A stretch of DNA of 64,000 nt. Origin: Lolium rigidum (lineage: Eukaryota; Streptophyta; Magnoliopsida; Poales; Poaceae). Below are positions 42,629-54,067 of the stretch, piece after piece; within the stretch, counting starts at the first letter, position 1; every line of letters begins with the position of its first letter. Under the pieces are notes generated by a model that had not been told where the DNA came from, made no database searches, and saw only the letters and a list, made by a program, of their open reading frames with translations. Location: NCBI RefSeq assembly GCF_022539505.1, contig NC_061508.1, positions 263,816,736 through 263,880,735 of the forward strand. Direction: 5' to 3'. The position numbers and the translations under genes are program-made.

Positions 42629-45174
42629 TTTACACTTTCTGCGCCTAGCTGAAAGGCGTTAAAGAAAATCACATCTTGGGAGATAACCCATGTTTCATTT
42701 TATTTACTGTATTGTTGAGTCTTGGAAGTTGTTTACTACTGTAGCAACCTCTCCTTATCATGTTTTTGTACCAAGTAAAGTTTCTATGCTAAAGTTGATG
42801 TTATATTTGGGATCGTCTGCGTGAAACAGCATTGCTCGTCCGTCACGAATTCCGGCATAAGTCTCTGTAAGAAAATCAAACAAAACTGCAAATTTACGAG
42901 CGTGATCCTCGGATATGTACGCAACTTTCATTAGTTTTGAGTTTTTCCATTTGAGCAAGTTAAGTGCCCCTTCCAGATGCATCTTTACGGACTGTTCTGT
43001 TTTTGACAGATTCTGTCTTTTTTTTCCATTGCCGCTTTTGCTATGTTGAATGAGTTTCTTTGTTCCATTACCTTTCAGAAGCTTTGTGAAATTTCCAGAA
43101 GTGTTAAGAATGATTGTGTCACCTCTGAATGTGTGAATTTGTGGTTATGCACTAACCCTCTAATGAGTTTGCTTGAAGTTTGTGTGAAGGAAGTTTTCAA
43201 GGGTCAAGAGAAGAGGATGATATACTATGATCAAGAAGAGTGAAAGGTCAAAGCTTGGGGATGCCCCGGTGGTTCATCCCTGCATATTTTAAGAAGACTC
43301 AAGCATCTAAGCTTGGGGATGCCCAAGGCATCCCCTTCTTCATCGACAACATTATCAGGTCACTTCTAGTGAAACTATTTTTATTCCGTCACATTCTTAT
43401 GTTCTTTACTTGGAGCATCGATTTGTTTTTATTTTTGTTTTGTTTTGAATAAAGTTGGATCCCGCCATTCTTATATTGGAGATATTACGCTCCGCTTTTT
43501 CTTATGGAACACTTGTGTTCTTAGTTGTGCTTTAATGTTCATGGCGAAAGCTTATTGCTTTGTTAAATTGCTATTTGGTTGGAATTGGAAAGTGCTGCAT
43601 ATGGTTTGGCAATTTGGCAATTGTTTGAGCTCTCATAGATCATGTTTAAGCTCTTGCATCATGTAGTTTAATCTATTAATGAAGAACTACCGTAGAGCTT
43701 GTTTAATTTGGTTTGCATGATTGTTCTCTCTAAGTCTAGATATTTTCGGGTAAAGTGTTTGAACAACAAGGAAGACAAGTGTAGAGCCTTATAATGCTTG
43801 CAATATGTTCTTGTGTGAGTTTTGTCTGTACCTGTTCATACTTGTGTTTGCTTCAAACAACCTTGCTAGCCCAAACCTTGTACCGAGAGGAAATGCTTCT
43901 CGTGCATCCAAACACCTTGAGCCAAACTCCATGCCATTTGTGTCCACCATATCTACCTACTATGTGGTATTTTTCTCGCCATTCCAAAGTAAATTACTTG
44001 AGTGCTACCTTTAAAATTTCATTCCTTTACCTCTGCAATATATAGCTCATGGGACAAATAGCTTAAAAACTATTGTGGCGATGAATATGTAGTTATGTGT
44101 TTTAATTCTTATAAGTTGCTTGTTGAGCGGTAACCATGTTTTCTGGGGACGCCATCAACTTTATCTTTGTTGGATATCATGTGAGATGCTATGCATGTTC
44201 ATCTTGTCTGAAGTAAGTGGACTTCACGATCAAATGGTTTGAGTATGCATATGTTAGAGAAGAACATTGGGCCGCCAACTAAAGCCATGTATCATGGTGG
44301 AAGTTTCAGTTTGGACATACAACCTCAATCTCTTATGAGAATATTACCTGTTGTTGAATGCTTAAGCATTAAAAAGAGGAGTCCATTATCTGTTGTCTAT
44401 GTTGTCCCGGTATGGATGTCTAAGTTGAGAATAATCAAAAGCGAGAAATCCAATGCGTGCTTTCTCCTTAGACCTTTGTACATGCGGCATAGAGGTACCC
44501 CTTTGTGACACTTGGTTGAAACATATGTTATGCGATGAGAATCCGTGTTTCCGAGCTAAGTAGGACAAGGTGCGAGCACTATTAGTACTCTATGCATGAG
44601 ACATGCAACTTGTAGGAAGTATTATGCATAACACATATGAATTATTACTACCGTTGACAAAATTGTTTCTATGTTTTCAAAACAAAAAGCTCTAGCACAA
44701 AAATAGTAATCCATGCTTCCTCTCGCGAAGGGCCATTCTTTTACTTTTTGTTGAGTCAGTTTACCCACTTCTTTCTATCTTAGAAGCAAACACTTGTGTT
44801 AACTCGTGTGCATTGATTCTTACATGTTTACTTATTGCACCTGTTATATTACTCTATGTTGACAAATATCCATGAGATATACATGTTACAAGTTGAAAGA
44901 AATTGCTGAAACTTAATCATCCTTTGTGTTGCTTCAATTCATTCTACTATGAATTTATTGCTTATGAGTTAGCTCTTATGCAAGTCTTATTGATACTTGT
45001 CTTGAAAGTACTATTCATGAAAAGTTTTGCTATATGATTCATTTGTTTAGTCATTATCTTTGTTAGCAATCTTTTGTTCGGATCACTCCATTCATCTCAT
45101 ATGCTTTACAATAATATTGATCAAGATTATGTTGGTAGCATGTCACTTCAGTAAATTATTTGTGTTATCGTTTA
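42629..45174 (+). other. Element A 3' non-coding region
   Basis: About 2.5 kb without a convincing gene, homologous to 50030-52520 of element C. It includes two purine-tract-like copies, AAGCTTGGGG at 43251-43260 and CTAAGCTTGGGG at 43307-43318, and a perfect hairpin at 43315-43335. Confidence 0.7.
43315..43335. other. Perfect 9-bp stem, 3-nt loop hairpin in A
   Basis: GGGGATGCC, loop caa, GGCATCCCC. The identical hairpin is at 50767-50787 in element C. It overlaps a second copy of the polypurine-tract word. Confidence 0.8.
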
Positions 45175-45213
45175 CCTACTCGAGGACGAGTAGGAACTAA
45201 GCTTGGGGATGCT
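45175..45213 (+). other. Element A hairpin plus polypurine tract
   Basis: CCTACTCG, loop AGGA, CGAGTAGG (45175-45194), then 19 bases including CTAAGCTTGGGG (45197-45208) up to the 3' LTR. It has the same layout as C, E and F. Confidence 0.78.
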
Positions 45214-46358
45214 TGATACGTCGCAAACGTATCTATAATTTCTTATGTTCCATGCTACTTTTATTACAATACTTGAATGTTTTATACATACTTTACAACA
45301 TTACTATACATTTTCTGGCACTAACCTATTAACAAGATGTCGAAGTGCCAGTTGTTGTTTTCTGCTGTTTTTGGTTTCAGAAATCCTAGTAAGGAAATAT
45401 TCTCGGAATTGGACGAAATCAACGCCCAGGGTCCTATTTTTGCACGAAGCTTCCAGAAGTCCGAAGAGGAGACGAAGTGGGGCCACGAGGTGGGGACACA
45501 CCAGGGCGGCGCGGCCTGGCCCTTGGCCGCGCGGCCCTGTTGTGTGGGCCCCCCGTGACGCCCTTTGACCTACCCTTCCGCCTACTTAAAGCCTCCATCG
45601 CGAAACCCCCTGTACCGAGAGCCACGATACGGAAAACCTTCCAGAGACGCCGCCGTCGCGAATCCCATCTCGGGGGATTCGAGAGATCGCCTCCGGCACC
45701 TCGCCGGAGAGGGGAATCATCACCGGAGGGGCTCTACATCATCATGCCCGCCTCCGGATTGATGCGTGAGTAGTTCATCCTTGGACTATGGGTCCATAGC
45801 AGTAGCTAGATGGTTGTCTTCTCCGCTTGTGCTTTCATTGTTATAGATCTTGTGAGCTGCCTAACATGATCAAGATCATCTATTTGTAATGCTACATGTT
45901 GTGTTTGGCGAGATCCGATGAATATAGAATATTATGTTAAGTTGATTATCAATCTATCATATATGTGTTGTTTATGTTCTTGCATGCTCTCCGTTGCTAG
46001 TAGAGGCTCTGGCCAAGTTGATACTTGTAACTCCAAGAGGGAGTATTTATGCTCGATAATGGGTTCATGCCTCCATTTAATCTGGGACAGTGATAGAAAG
46101 TTCTAAGGTTGTGGATGTGCTGTTGCTACTAGGGATAAAACATTGATGCTTTGTCTAAGAATATTTGTGTTGATTACATTACGCACCATACTTAATGCAA
46201 TTATCTGTTGTTTACAACTTAATACCGGAAGGGGTTCGGATGATAACCTGAAGGTGGATTATTTAGGCATAGATGCATGCTGGATAGCGGTCTATGTACT
46301 TTGTCGTAATGCCCTGATTAAATCACATAGTAATCATCATTGATATGTATTGAATCTT
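45214..46358 (+). repeat. Element A 3' LTR, truncated
   Basis: It matches the 5' LTR from TGATACGTCGC to ...TTGAATCTT, then stops after about 1,145 of 1,581 bp. The next bases belong to element E's RT/RNase H region on the minus strand. Confidence 0.88.
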
Positions 46359-47662
46359 CATTAGGAAAACTATCATTAACAGGAACAGGATCATAAGCAA
46401 TATTTTCCAATCTAGATAAATTCTCAGCAACAGGATTATCAGCACCTTTCCTATCTACAATATGTAAATCAAATTCTTGCAAAAGAAGCACCCATCTAAT
46501 AAGCCTTGGCTTAGCATCTTTCTTTTCCATAAGGTACCTAATTGCAGCATGATCAGTATGAACTGTGACTTTTGAATCAACAATATAAGATCTAAACTTG
46601 TCACATGCAAAAACTACGGCTAATAACTCTTTCTCAGTTGTAGCATAATTTCTTTGAGCAACATCTAGAGTTTTACTAGCATAATGAATAACATTTAATT
46701 TTTTATCTACTCGCTATCCAAGGACAACACCTACAGCAAAATCACTAGCATCACACATAATTTGAAAAGGTAGATTCCAATCAGGAGGTTCAACTACAGG
46801 AGTAGTTGTTAAGGCTTTCTTTAGAGTTTCAAAGGCTTCCTTACAATCATCATCAAAAACAAAAGGTACATCTTTTTGAAGACGATTAGTAAGAGGCTTT
46901 GAAATTTTAGAGAAATCTTTGATAAATCTCCTATAAAAACCAGCATGACCAAGAATACTACGAATACCTTTAACATCCCTAGGATAGGGCATCTTCTCAA
47001 TTGCTTCAACTTTAGCTCTATCAACTTCAATACCTCTCTCAGAAATTTTATGTCCCAATACAATTCCTTCATTAACCATAAAGTGGCATTTCTCCCAATT
47101 AAGAACAAGGTTAGTTTCTTCACATCTCTGCAAAACTTATCAAGGTTTCGCAAACAATTATCAAAAGAATTTCCATAGACAGAAAAATCATCCATGAATA
47201 CCTCAACAATCTTTTCACAAAAGCCATGAAAAATAGCAGACATGCATCTTTGAAAAGTAGCAGGAGCACTACATAAACCAAAAGGAATACACCTATAAGC
47301 ATAAGTTCCATAGGGACAAGTGAAAGTGGTTTTCTCTTGATCTTTAGCTCTAACAACAATTTGTGAAAACCCAGAATAACCATCAAGAAAGAAGAAATGA
47401 GTATTTTTAGACAACCTTGCTAACATTTGATCAATAAAAGGTAAAGGGTAATGATCTTTCTTAGTAACTTTATTAACCTTACGATAATCAATGCACATTT
47501 TATACCCTACAACTACTCTTTGAGGAATGAGCTCATCATTATCATTAGGTACAACAGTTATTCCTCCTTTCTTAGGAACACAATGTATAGGACTAACCCA
47601 TCTACTATCAGCAATAGGATATATAATACCTGCTTCAAGAAGTTTTAATACCTCATTCCTTA
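46359..47662 (-). pseudogene. Element E reverse transcriptase / RNase H, main part, broken
   Basis: Reading down the minus strand from 47662: RNEVLKLLEAGIIYPI, SRWVSPIHCVPKKGG, the catalytic FLDGYSGFSQI, the FMDDF active site (a YMDD variant), a thumb region (LGHKISERGIEVDRAK) and then RNase H with CDASDFAVG. The tail ([17 protein letters not shown]) marks the end of RNase H. Lesions: a frameshift at about 47120-47150 after the FMDD block, and TAG instead of Gln after VGVVLG (about 46714). The continuation toward integrase (roughly 120 residues in relatives) is deleted at 46358, at the junction with element A. The upstream part of RT lies on the other side of element C. Confidence 0.88.
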
Positions 47663-47667
47663 CCACA

Positions 47668-49174
47668 TGATACGTCTCCAACGTATCTATAATTTCTGAT
47701 GTTCCATGCTTGTTTTATGACAATACCTACATGTTTTGTTCACACTTTATATCGTTTTGATGCATTTTCCGGAACTAACCTATTGACGAGATGCCGAAGT
47801 GCCAGTTCTCGTTTCTCGCTGGTTTTGGTTTCAAAAATCCTAGTAAGGAAATATTCTCGGAATTGGACGAAATCAACGCCCAATATTTTATAATTCCACG
47901 AAGCTTCCAGAACACCTGGGAGGGATCAGAGGGGAGGCCCAGGGGCCCCACACACCATGGCGGCGCGGCCAGAGGGGGGGGGCGCCGGCCTACTGTGTGG
48001 GCCCCCCGTAACCCTTCCGACTCCGCCTCTTCGCCTATTTAAAGCTCCCTGACCTAAAACCACGATACGGATAAGCCACGGTACGAGAAACCTTCCAGAG
48101 CCGCCGCCATCGCGAATCCCAAGATCTGGGGGACAGGAGTCTCTGTTCCGGCACGCCGCCGGGACGGGGAAGTGCCCCCGGAAGGCTTCTCCATCGACAC
48201 CACCGCCATCTCCATCAACGCTGCTGCTCCCATGATGAGGAGGGAGTAGTCCCCCCCGAGGCTAAGGGCTGTACCGGTAGCTATGTGGTTAATCTCTCTC
48301 TCTCTGTACTCCAATACAATGATCTCATGAATTGCTTTGCATAATTGAGATCCATATGATGAGCTTTGTATCGCTACTAGTCTATGTGCTACTCATGTGA
48401 TGTTATTAAAGTAGTCTATTCTTCCTGCATGGTGTAAAGGTGCCAGTGTGTGCATCATGTGGTTCTTGTCGTAGGCTATGATCATGATCTCTTGTAGGTT
48501 ATGGAGTTAATTATCATTATGATAGTATTGATGTGATCTATTCCTCCTTTCATAGTGTAATGTGGACAGTGTGTATGCTATGTTAGTTCTCGGTTTATTT
48601 TGCAAATATCTATTATGCTCTAAGGTTACTTAAATATGAATGCCGAATGTTGTGGCGCTTGTTAACTCCGGCTTGAGGGAGCTCTTGTAGCCCTACACAA
48701 CGAATGGTGTTTGTCATCCAACAAAAGAGTGTATGTAGCACAAATGAGAGAAGTTATTATTTATTATACGATCAATGTTGAGAGTGTCCACTAGTGAAAG
48801 TATGATCCCTAGGCCTTGTTTCCAAACATCGAATCACCGCTTACTTACTGTTCTGTTGCATGTTTACTCGCTGCCATATTTTATTCAGATTACTATTACC
48901 ACTCATATACATCCATACTACTTGTATTTCACTGTCTCTTCGCCGAACTAGTGCGCCTATACATCTGACAAGTGTATTAGGTGTGTTGGGGACACAAGAG
49001 ACTTCTTGTATCTTAATTGCAGGGTTGCTTGAGAGGACTATCTTTGACCTCTACCTCCCTGAGTTCCATAAACCTTGGGTGATTCACTTAAGGGAAACTT
49101 GCTGCTGTTCTACAAACCTCTCGCTCTTGGAGGCCCAACACCGTCTACAAGAATAGAAGTACCCGTAGACATCA
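47668..49174 (+). repeat. Element C 5' LTR (1,507 bp)
   Basis: TGATACGTCTCCAACGTATC to CCGTAGACATCA. The first 250 bp are homologous to the LTRs of A, G1 and G2 (ATATTCTCGGAATTGGACGA), while the later two thirds are unrelated to them. A TATA-like CTATTTAAAG lies at about 48036. Confidence 0.9.
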
Positions 49175-49184
49175 AGCTATTTTC

Positions 49185-49202
49185 CGGCGCCGTTGCCGGG
49201 GA
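49185..49202 (+). other. Element C primer-binding site (tRNA-Asp)
   Basis: CGGCGCCGTTGCCGGGGA differs from perfect complementarity to tRNA-Asp only at its first base. It starts 10 bases after the LTR. Confidence 0.8.
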
Positions 49203-49336
49203 GGTAAGGTAAAAGGCACTCATACTCCGGTCCTGGTAACTAAGTTATTTTCTCGGTGCCGTTGTAAGTGCTCGAAGGTATCTCCTTTAGACTCTGCAAT
49301 TGCGACTTTTTGTTTCTTGTTCACTAGTTAGGCATA

Positions 49337-50020
49337 ATGGAAAATAATAGTGAGCTTCTTAATCTATTTCCTGAGTTAAGACATGGATTGTTTGCTGCGA
49401 AAATTAAAAAACCTATGGAATCTTATTTGCATGCTAGTAGCAATGATATTAGTATGAACGCTTTGAACACCATTGTTGTTAATGATATGGAAAATTCTAA
49501 GCTTGGGGAAGCTGGTTTTGATGAGCATGACATTTTTAGTCCCCCAAGCATTGAGGAGAAAATTTTCTTTGATGATACTTTGCCTCCTATTTATGATGAT
49601 TATAATGATAGTGGTATTTTGGTGCCGCCTACTATGGAGAGTAAATTTTATTATGATTATACTATGCCTCCTACACTTGATGAGAATAATAATGATAGCT
49701 ACTTTGTTGAATTTGCTCCCACTACAACTAATAAAATTGATTATGCTTATGTGGAGAGTAATAATTTTATGCATGTGGCTCATGACAAGAATGTTGTATG
49801 TGATAGTTATATTGTTGAGTTTGTTCATGATGCTACCGAAAGTTATTATGAGAGAGGGAAACATGGTTATATGCATCTTAATAATATTAAGTTTCCCCTC
49901 TTTATGTTGAGAATCTTGAAATTGCGCTTATGTTGCTTTTCTATGCTTGCCACTTTACTCTTCATTAATTTATTTGTGTACAAGATTCCTTTTCATAGGA
50001 AGTGGGTTTGGCTTAAATGA
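49337..50020 (+). CDS. Element C ORF, unknown function
   Basis: An intact 227-codon frame starts MENNSELLNLFPELRHGLFA at the first ATG after the primer site. It is very acidic, with two imperfect repeats (about residues 72-90 and 95-113): SPPSIEEKIFFDDTLPPIYD then VPPTMESKFYYDYTMPPTLD. It ends with a hydrophobic segment (CCFSMLATLLFINLFVY, about residues 196-212) and a short basic tail. It is not gag, protease or pol. Related ORFs are common in Triticeae elements of this type, but I know of no assigned role. The frame also contains the purine-tract word CTAAGCTTGGGG (49497-49508). That it stays open in a 2-3 % diverged element suggests selection or youth. Confidence 0.6.
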   Translation: MENNSELLNLFPELRHGLFAAKIKKPMESYLHASSNDISMNALNTIVVNDMENSKLGEAGFDEHDIFSPPSIEEKIFFDDTLPPIYDDYNDSGILVPPTMESKFYYDYTMPPTLDENNNDSYFVEFAPTTTNKIDYAYVESNNFMHVAHDKNVVCDSYIVEFVHDATESYYERGKHGYMHLNNIKFPLFMLRILKLRLCCFSMLATLLFINLFVYKIPFHRKWVWLK

Positions 50021-52520
50021 GTTTTGAATTTGCTTCTTGATGCTCTCTTTTGCTTCAACTCTTATTTTTTGTGAGAATATCATTAAAATTACCGAGCCCA
50101 TCTTAATGGCTATAAAAAAAGAACTTCTTGGGAGATAACCCATGTGTTTATTTTGCTACTGTTTTGTTGTGTCTTGGAAGTTGTTTACTACTGTAGCAAC
50201 CTCTCCTTATCATGTCTTTTGTGCCAAGTAAAGTCTCTATGGTAAAGTTGATGCTAGATTTGGATTACTGCGCAGAAACAGATTTGTCAGTCCGTCACGA
50301 ATTCGCGCAGAACTCTCTGTAGGTAACTCAGAAAAATCTGCAAATTTACGTGCGTGATCCTTAGATATGTACGCAACTTTAATTAGTTTTGAGTTTTTCC
50401 GTTTGAGCAAGTTAAGTGCCCCTGCAAAATTCGTCTTTACGGACTGTTCTGTTTTGACAGATTCTGCCTTTTATTTCGCATTGCCGCTTTTGCTATGTTG
50501 AATGAGTTTCTTTGTTCCATTAACTTTCAGAAGCTTTGTGCAATGTCCAGAAGTGTTAAGAATGATTGTGTCACCTCTGAACATGTGAATTTTTATTATG
50601 CACTAACCCTCTAATGAGTTTGCTTGAAGTTTGGTGTGGAGGAAGTTTTCAAGGGTCAAGAGAAGAGGATGATATACTATGATCAAGAAGAGTGAAAGGT
50701 CTAAGCTTGGGGATGCCCCCGTGGTTCATCCCCGCATATTTCAAGAAGACTCAAGCATCTAAGCTTGGGGATGCCCAAGGCATCCCCTTCTTCATCAACA
50801 ACTTATCGGGTCACTTCTAGTGAAACTATATTTTTATTCCGTCACATCTTATGTACTTTACTTGGAGCGTCCGTGTTCTTTTATTTTCGTTTTGCTATTT
50901 TCATTCTCTCGAATAAATTCATGCTCATGTGTGGGAGAGAGACACGCTCCGCTTTTTCATATGAACACTAGTGTTCTTCATTTTTGCTTTTAATGTTCAA
51001 GGGCGAAAGTTGATCGCTTCACTTGTTGCTATTTGGTTGGAATCAGAAAATGCTTCATATGGTCTTGAATAACTTGATACTTGGCAATTGTTTTGAGCTC
51101 TCATTAGATCATGTTTAAGCTCTTGCATCATGTAGTTTAATCTATTAATGGAGAACTACCGTAGAGCTTGTTAAAATTTGGTTTGCATGCTTGGTCTCTC
51201 TAAGTCTAGATATTTTCTGGTAAAGTGTTTGAACAACAAGGAAGACAAGTGTAGAGTCTTATAATGCTTGCAATATGTTCTTGTGTAAGTTTTGTTGTAC
51301 CTGTTCATACTTGTGTTTGCTTCAAACAACCTTGCTAGCCCAAACCTTGTACCGAGAGGAAATGCTTCTCGTGCATCCAAACACCTTGAGCCAAAACCCA
51401 TGCCATTTGTGTCCACCATATCTACCTACTATGTGGTATTTTTCTCGCCATTCCAAGTAAATACTTCATGTGCTACCTTTAAACAATTCAAAAGCTATTA
51501 TCTCTTATTTGTGTCAATGTTTTATAGCTCATGAGGAAGTATGTGGTGTTTTATCTTTCGATTTTGTCATTTACTTCTGATAGACTTTCACAATGGACTA
51601 GTGGCTCATCCGCTTATCCAATAATTTTGCAAAAGGAGCTGGCAATGGGGTTCCCAGCCCCAATTAATTAACTTGCATTAATAATTCTCTTCACATGTTT
51701 TTCCCTGATCTATCGTATAGCAACTTAAATTTGCAAATAGACACTCCTCCATGGTATGTGAATGTTGGAAGGCACCCGAGGATTCGGTTAGCCATGGCTT
51801 GTGTAAGCAAAAGGTTGGGGGGAGTGTCATCTAATAAGTAAAACTAAAGTACATGTGTAAACAAAAGAGAAGAGGGATGATCTACCTTGCTGGTAGAGAT
51901 AACGTCCTTCATGGGAGCCGCTCTTGAAAGTCTGGTTGATAAGGTAGTTAGAGTACCCGCTACCATTCGTTGACAACAACGAACACCTCTCAAAACTTCA
52001 CTTTTATGCTCTCTATATGATTTCAAAACTTGAAAAGCTCTAGCACATGATTTAATCCCTGCTTCCCTCTGCGAAGGGCCTATCTTTTACTTTATGTTGA
52101 GTCAGTTTACCTACTTCTTTCTATCTTAGAAGCAAACACTTGTGTCAACTGTGTTCATTGATTCTTACATGTTTACTTATTGCACTTGTTATATTACTCT
52201 ATGTTGACAATTATCCATGAGATATACATGTTACAAGTTGAAAGCGATTGCTGAAACTTAATCATCCTTTGTGTTGCTTCAATGCATTCTACTAAGAATT
52301 TATTGCTTATGAGTTAGCTCTTATGCAAGTCTTGTTGATGCTTGTCTTGAAAGTACTATTCATGAAAAGTTTTGCTATATGATTCACTTGTTTAGTCATT
52401 ATCTTTTGTTAGCAATTCATTGCTTTGAATCATACCATTCACTTCATATGCTTTACAATAATGTTGATCAAGATTATGTTGGTAGCATGTCACCTCAGAA
52501 ATTATTCTTGTTATCGTTTA
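50021..52520 (+). other. Element C 3' non-coding region
   Basis: About 2.5 kb homologous to 42660-45170 of element A (shared TTGGAAGTTGTTTACTACTG and TACTACTGTAGCAACCTCTC). It includes purine-tract words at 50701-50712 and 50759-50770 and the perfect hairpin at 50767-50787. No gene is recognised. Confidence 0.7.
50767..50787. other. Perfect 9-bp stem, 3-nt loop hairpin in C
   Basis: Identical to 43315-43335 in element A: GGGGATGCC, caa, GGCATCCCC. Confidence 0.8.
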
Positions 52521-52559
52521 CCTACTCGAGGGCGAGTAGGAACTAAGCTTGGGGATGCT
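52521..52559 (+). other. Element C hairpin plus polypurine tract
   Basis: CCTACTCG, loop AGGG, CGAGTAGG (52521-52540), then 19 bases with CTAAGCTTGGGG (52543-52554) up to the 3' LTR. Confidence 0.78.
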
Positions 52560-54062
52560 TGATACGTCTCCAACGTATCTATAATTTCTAATGTTCCATG
52601 CTTGTTTTACGACAATACCTACATGTTTTGTTCACACTTTATATCGTTTTGATGCATTTTCCGGAACTAACCTATTGACGAGATGCCGAAGTGCCGGTTC
52701 TCGTTTTCTCGCTGTTTTTGGTTTCGTAAATCCTAGTAAGGAAATATTCTCGGAATTGGACGAAATCAACGCCCAGTATCTTATAATTCCACGAAGCTTC
52801 CAGAACACCTGAGAGGGATCAGAGGGGAGGCCCAGGGGCCCCACACACCATGGCGGCGCGGCCAGAGGGGGGGGGCGCCGGCCTACTGTGTGGGCCCCCC
52901 GTAACCCTTCCGACTCCGCCTCTTCGCCTATTTAAAGCTCCCTGACCTAAAACCACAATACGGATAAGCCACGGTACGAGAAACCTTCCAGAGCCGCTGC
53001 CATCGCGAAGCCAAGATCTGGGGGACAGGAGTCTCTGTTCCGGCACGCCGCCGGGACGGGGAGTGCCCCTGAAGGCTTCTCCATCGACACCACCGCCATC
53101 TCCATCAACGCTGCTGCTCCCATGATGAGGAGGGAGTAGTTCCCCCCCGAGGCTAAGGGTTGTACCGGTAGCTATGTGGTTAATCTCTCTCTCTGTACTC
53201 CAATACAATGATCTCATGAATTGCTTTGCATAATTGCGATCCATATGATGAGCTTTGAATCGCTACTAGTCTATGTGCTACTCATGTGATGTTATTAAAG
53301 TAGTCTATTCCTCCTGCATGGTGTAAAGGTGCCAGTGTGTGCATCATGTGGTTCTTGTCGTAGGCTATGATCATGATCTCTTGTAGGTTATGGAGTTAAT
53401 TATCATTATGATATTATTGATGTGATCTATTCCTCCTTTCATAGTGTAATGTGGACATTGTGTATGCTATGTTAGTTCTCGGTTTATTTTGCAAAGATCT
53501 ATTATGCTCTAAGGTTACTTAAATATGAATGCCGAATGTTGTGGCGCTTGTTAACTCCGGCTTGAGGGAGCTCTTGTAGCCCTACACAACGAATGGTGTT
53601 TGTCATCCAACAAAAGAGTGTATGTAGCACAAATGAGAGAAGTTATTATTTATTATGCGATCAATGTTGAGAGTGTCCACTAGTTAAAGTATGATCCCTA
53701 GGCCTTGTTTCCAAACATCGAATCACCGCTTACTTACTGTTCTGTTGCATGTTTACTCGCTGACATATTTTATTCAGATTACTATTACCACTCATATACA
53801 TCCATACTACTTGTATTTCACTATCTCTTCGCCGAACTAGTGCGCCTATACATCTGACAAGTGTATTAGGTGTGTTGGGGACACAAGAGACTTCTTGTAT
53901 CTTAATTGCAGGGTTGCTTGAGAGGACTATCTTTGACCTCTACCTCCCTGAGTTCGATAAAACTTGGGTGATTCACTTAAGGGAAACTTGCTGCTATTCT
54001 ACAAACCTCTGCTCTTGGAGGCCCAACACTGTCTACAAGAATAGAAGTACCCGTAGACATCA
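52560..54062 (+). repeat. Element C 3' LTR (1,503 bp)
   Basis: Full-length copy of the 5' LTR. It ends GTAGACATCA, followed by the ccaca duplication. Confidence 0.92.
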
Positions 54063-54067
54063 CCACA

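Larger units (their letters stand above)
38684..46358 (+). mobile_element. Element A: non-autonomous Athila-type retrotransposon (gag-protease only), 3' LTR truncated
   Basis: A + strand element inserted in E's pol. It has a complete 5' LTR, a primer-binding site complementary to tRNA-Asp, a frameshifted gag-protease region, about 2.5 kb of 3' non-coding DNA, a polypurine tract and a 3' LTR cut off at 46358. Only the left target sequence (tgcgt, 38679-38683) can be seen, because a deletion removed the right end. There is no reverse transcriptase or integrase, so it must have used proteins from a relative. By my eye the two LTRs differ at roughly two dozen places over 1.14 kb. Confidence 0.88.
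47668..54062 (+). mobile_element. Element C: complete non-autonomous Athila-type retrotransposon, 6,395 bp
   Basis: Two LTRs (47668-49174 and 52560-54062), a tRNA-Asp primer site, one ORF with no known retroviral domain, about 2.5 kb of non-coding DNA and a polypurine tract. A perfect 5-bp target duplication, ccaca (47663-47667 and 54063-54067), flanks it. The host E reading frame (KMKDVV before, RNEVLKL after) is continuous across the insertion point. By my eye the LTRs differ at roughly three to four dozen positions in 1.5 kb, an age similar to element A. No gag, protease, RT or integrase. Confidence 0.93.

Noticed and set aside
49376..49910. Ile-rich and Met/Leu-rich frames opposite or overlapping the element C ORF
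   Set aside because: They are shadows of the AT-rich coding frame 49337-50020. Their composition is that of antisense or shifted translation.
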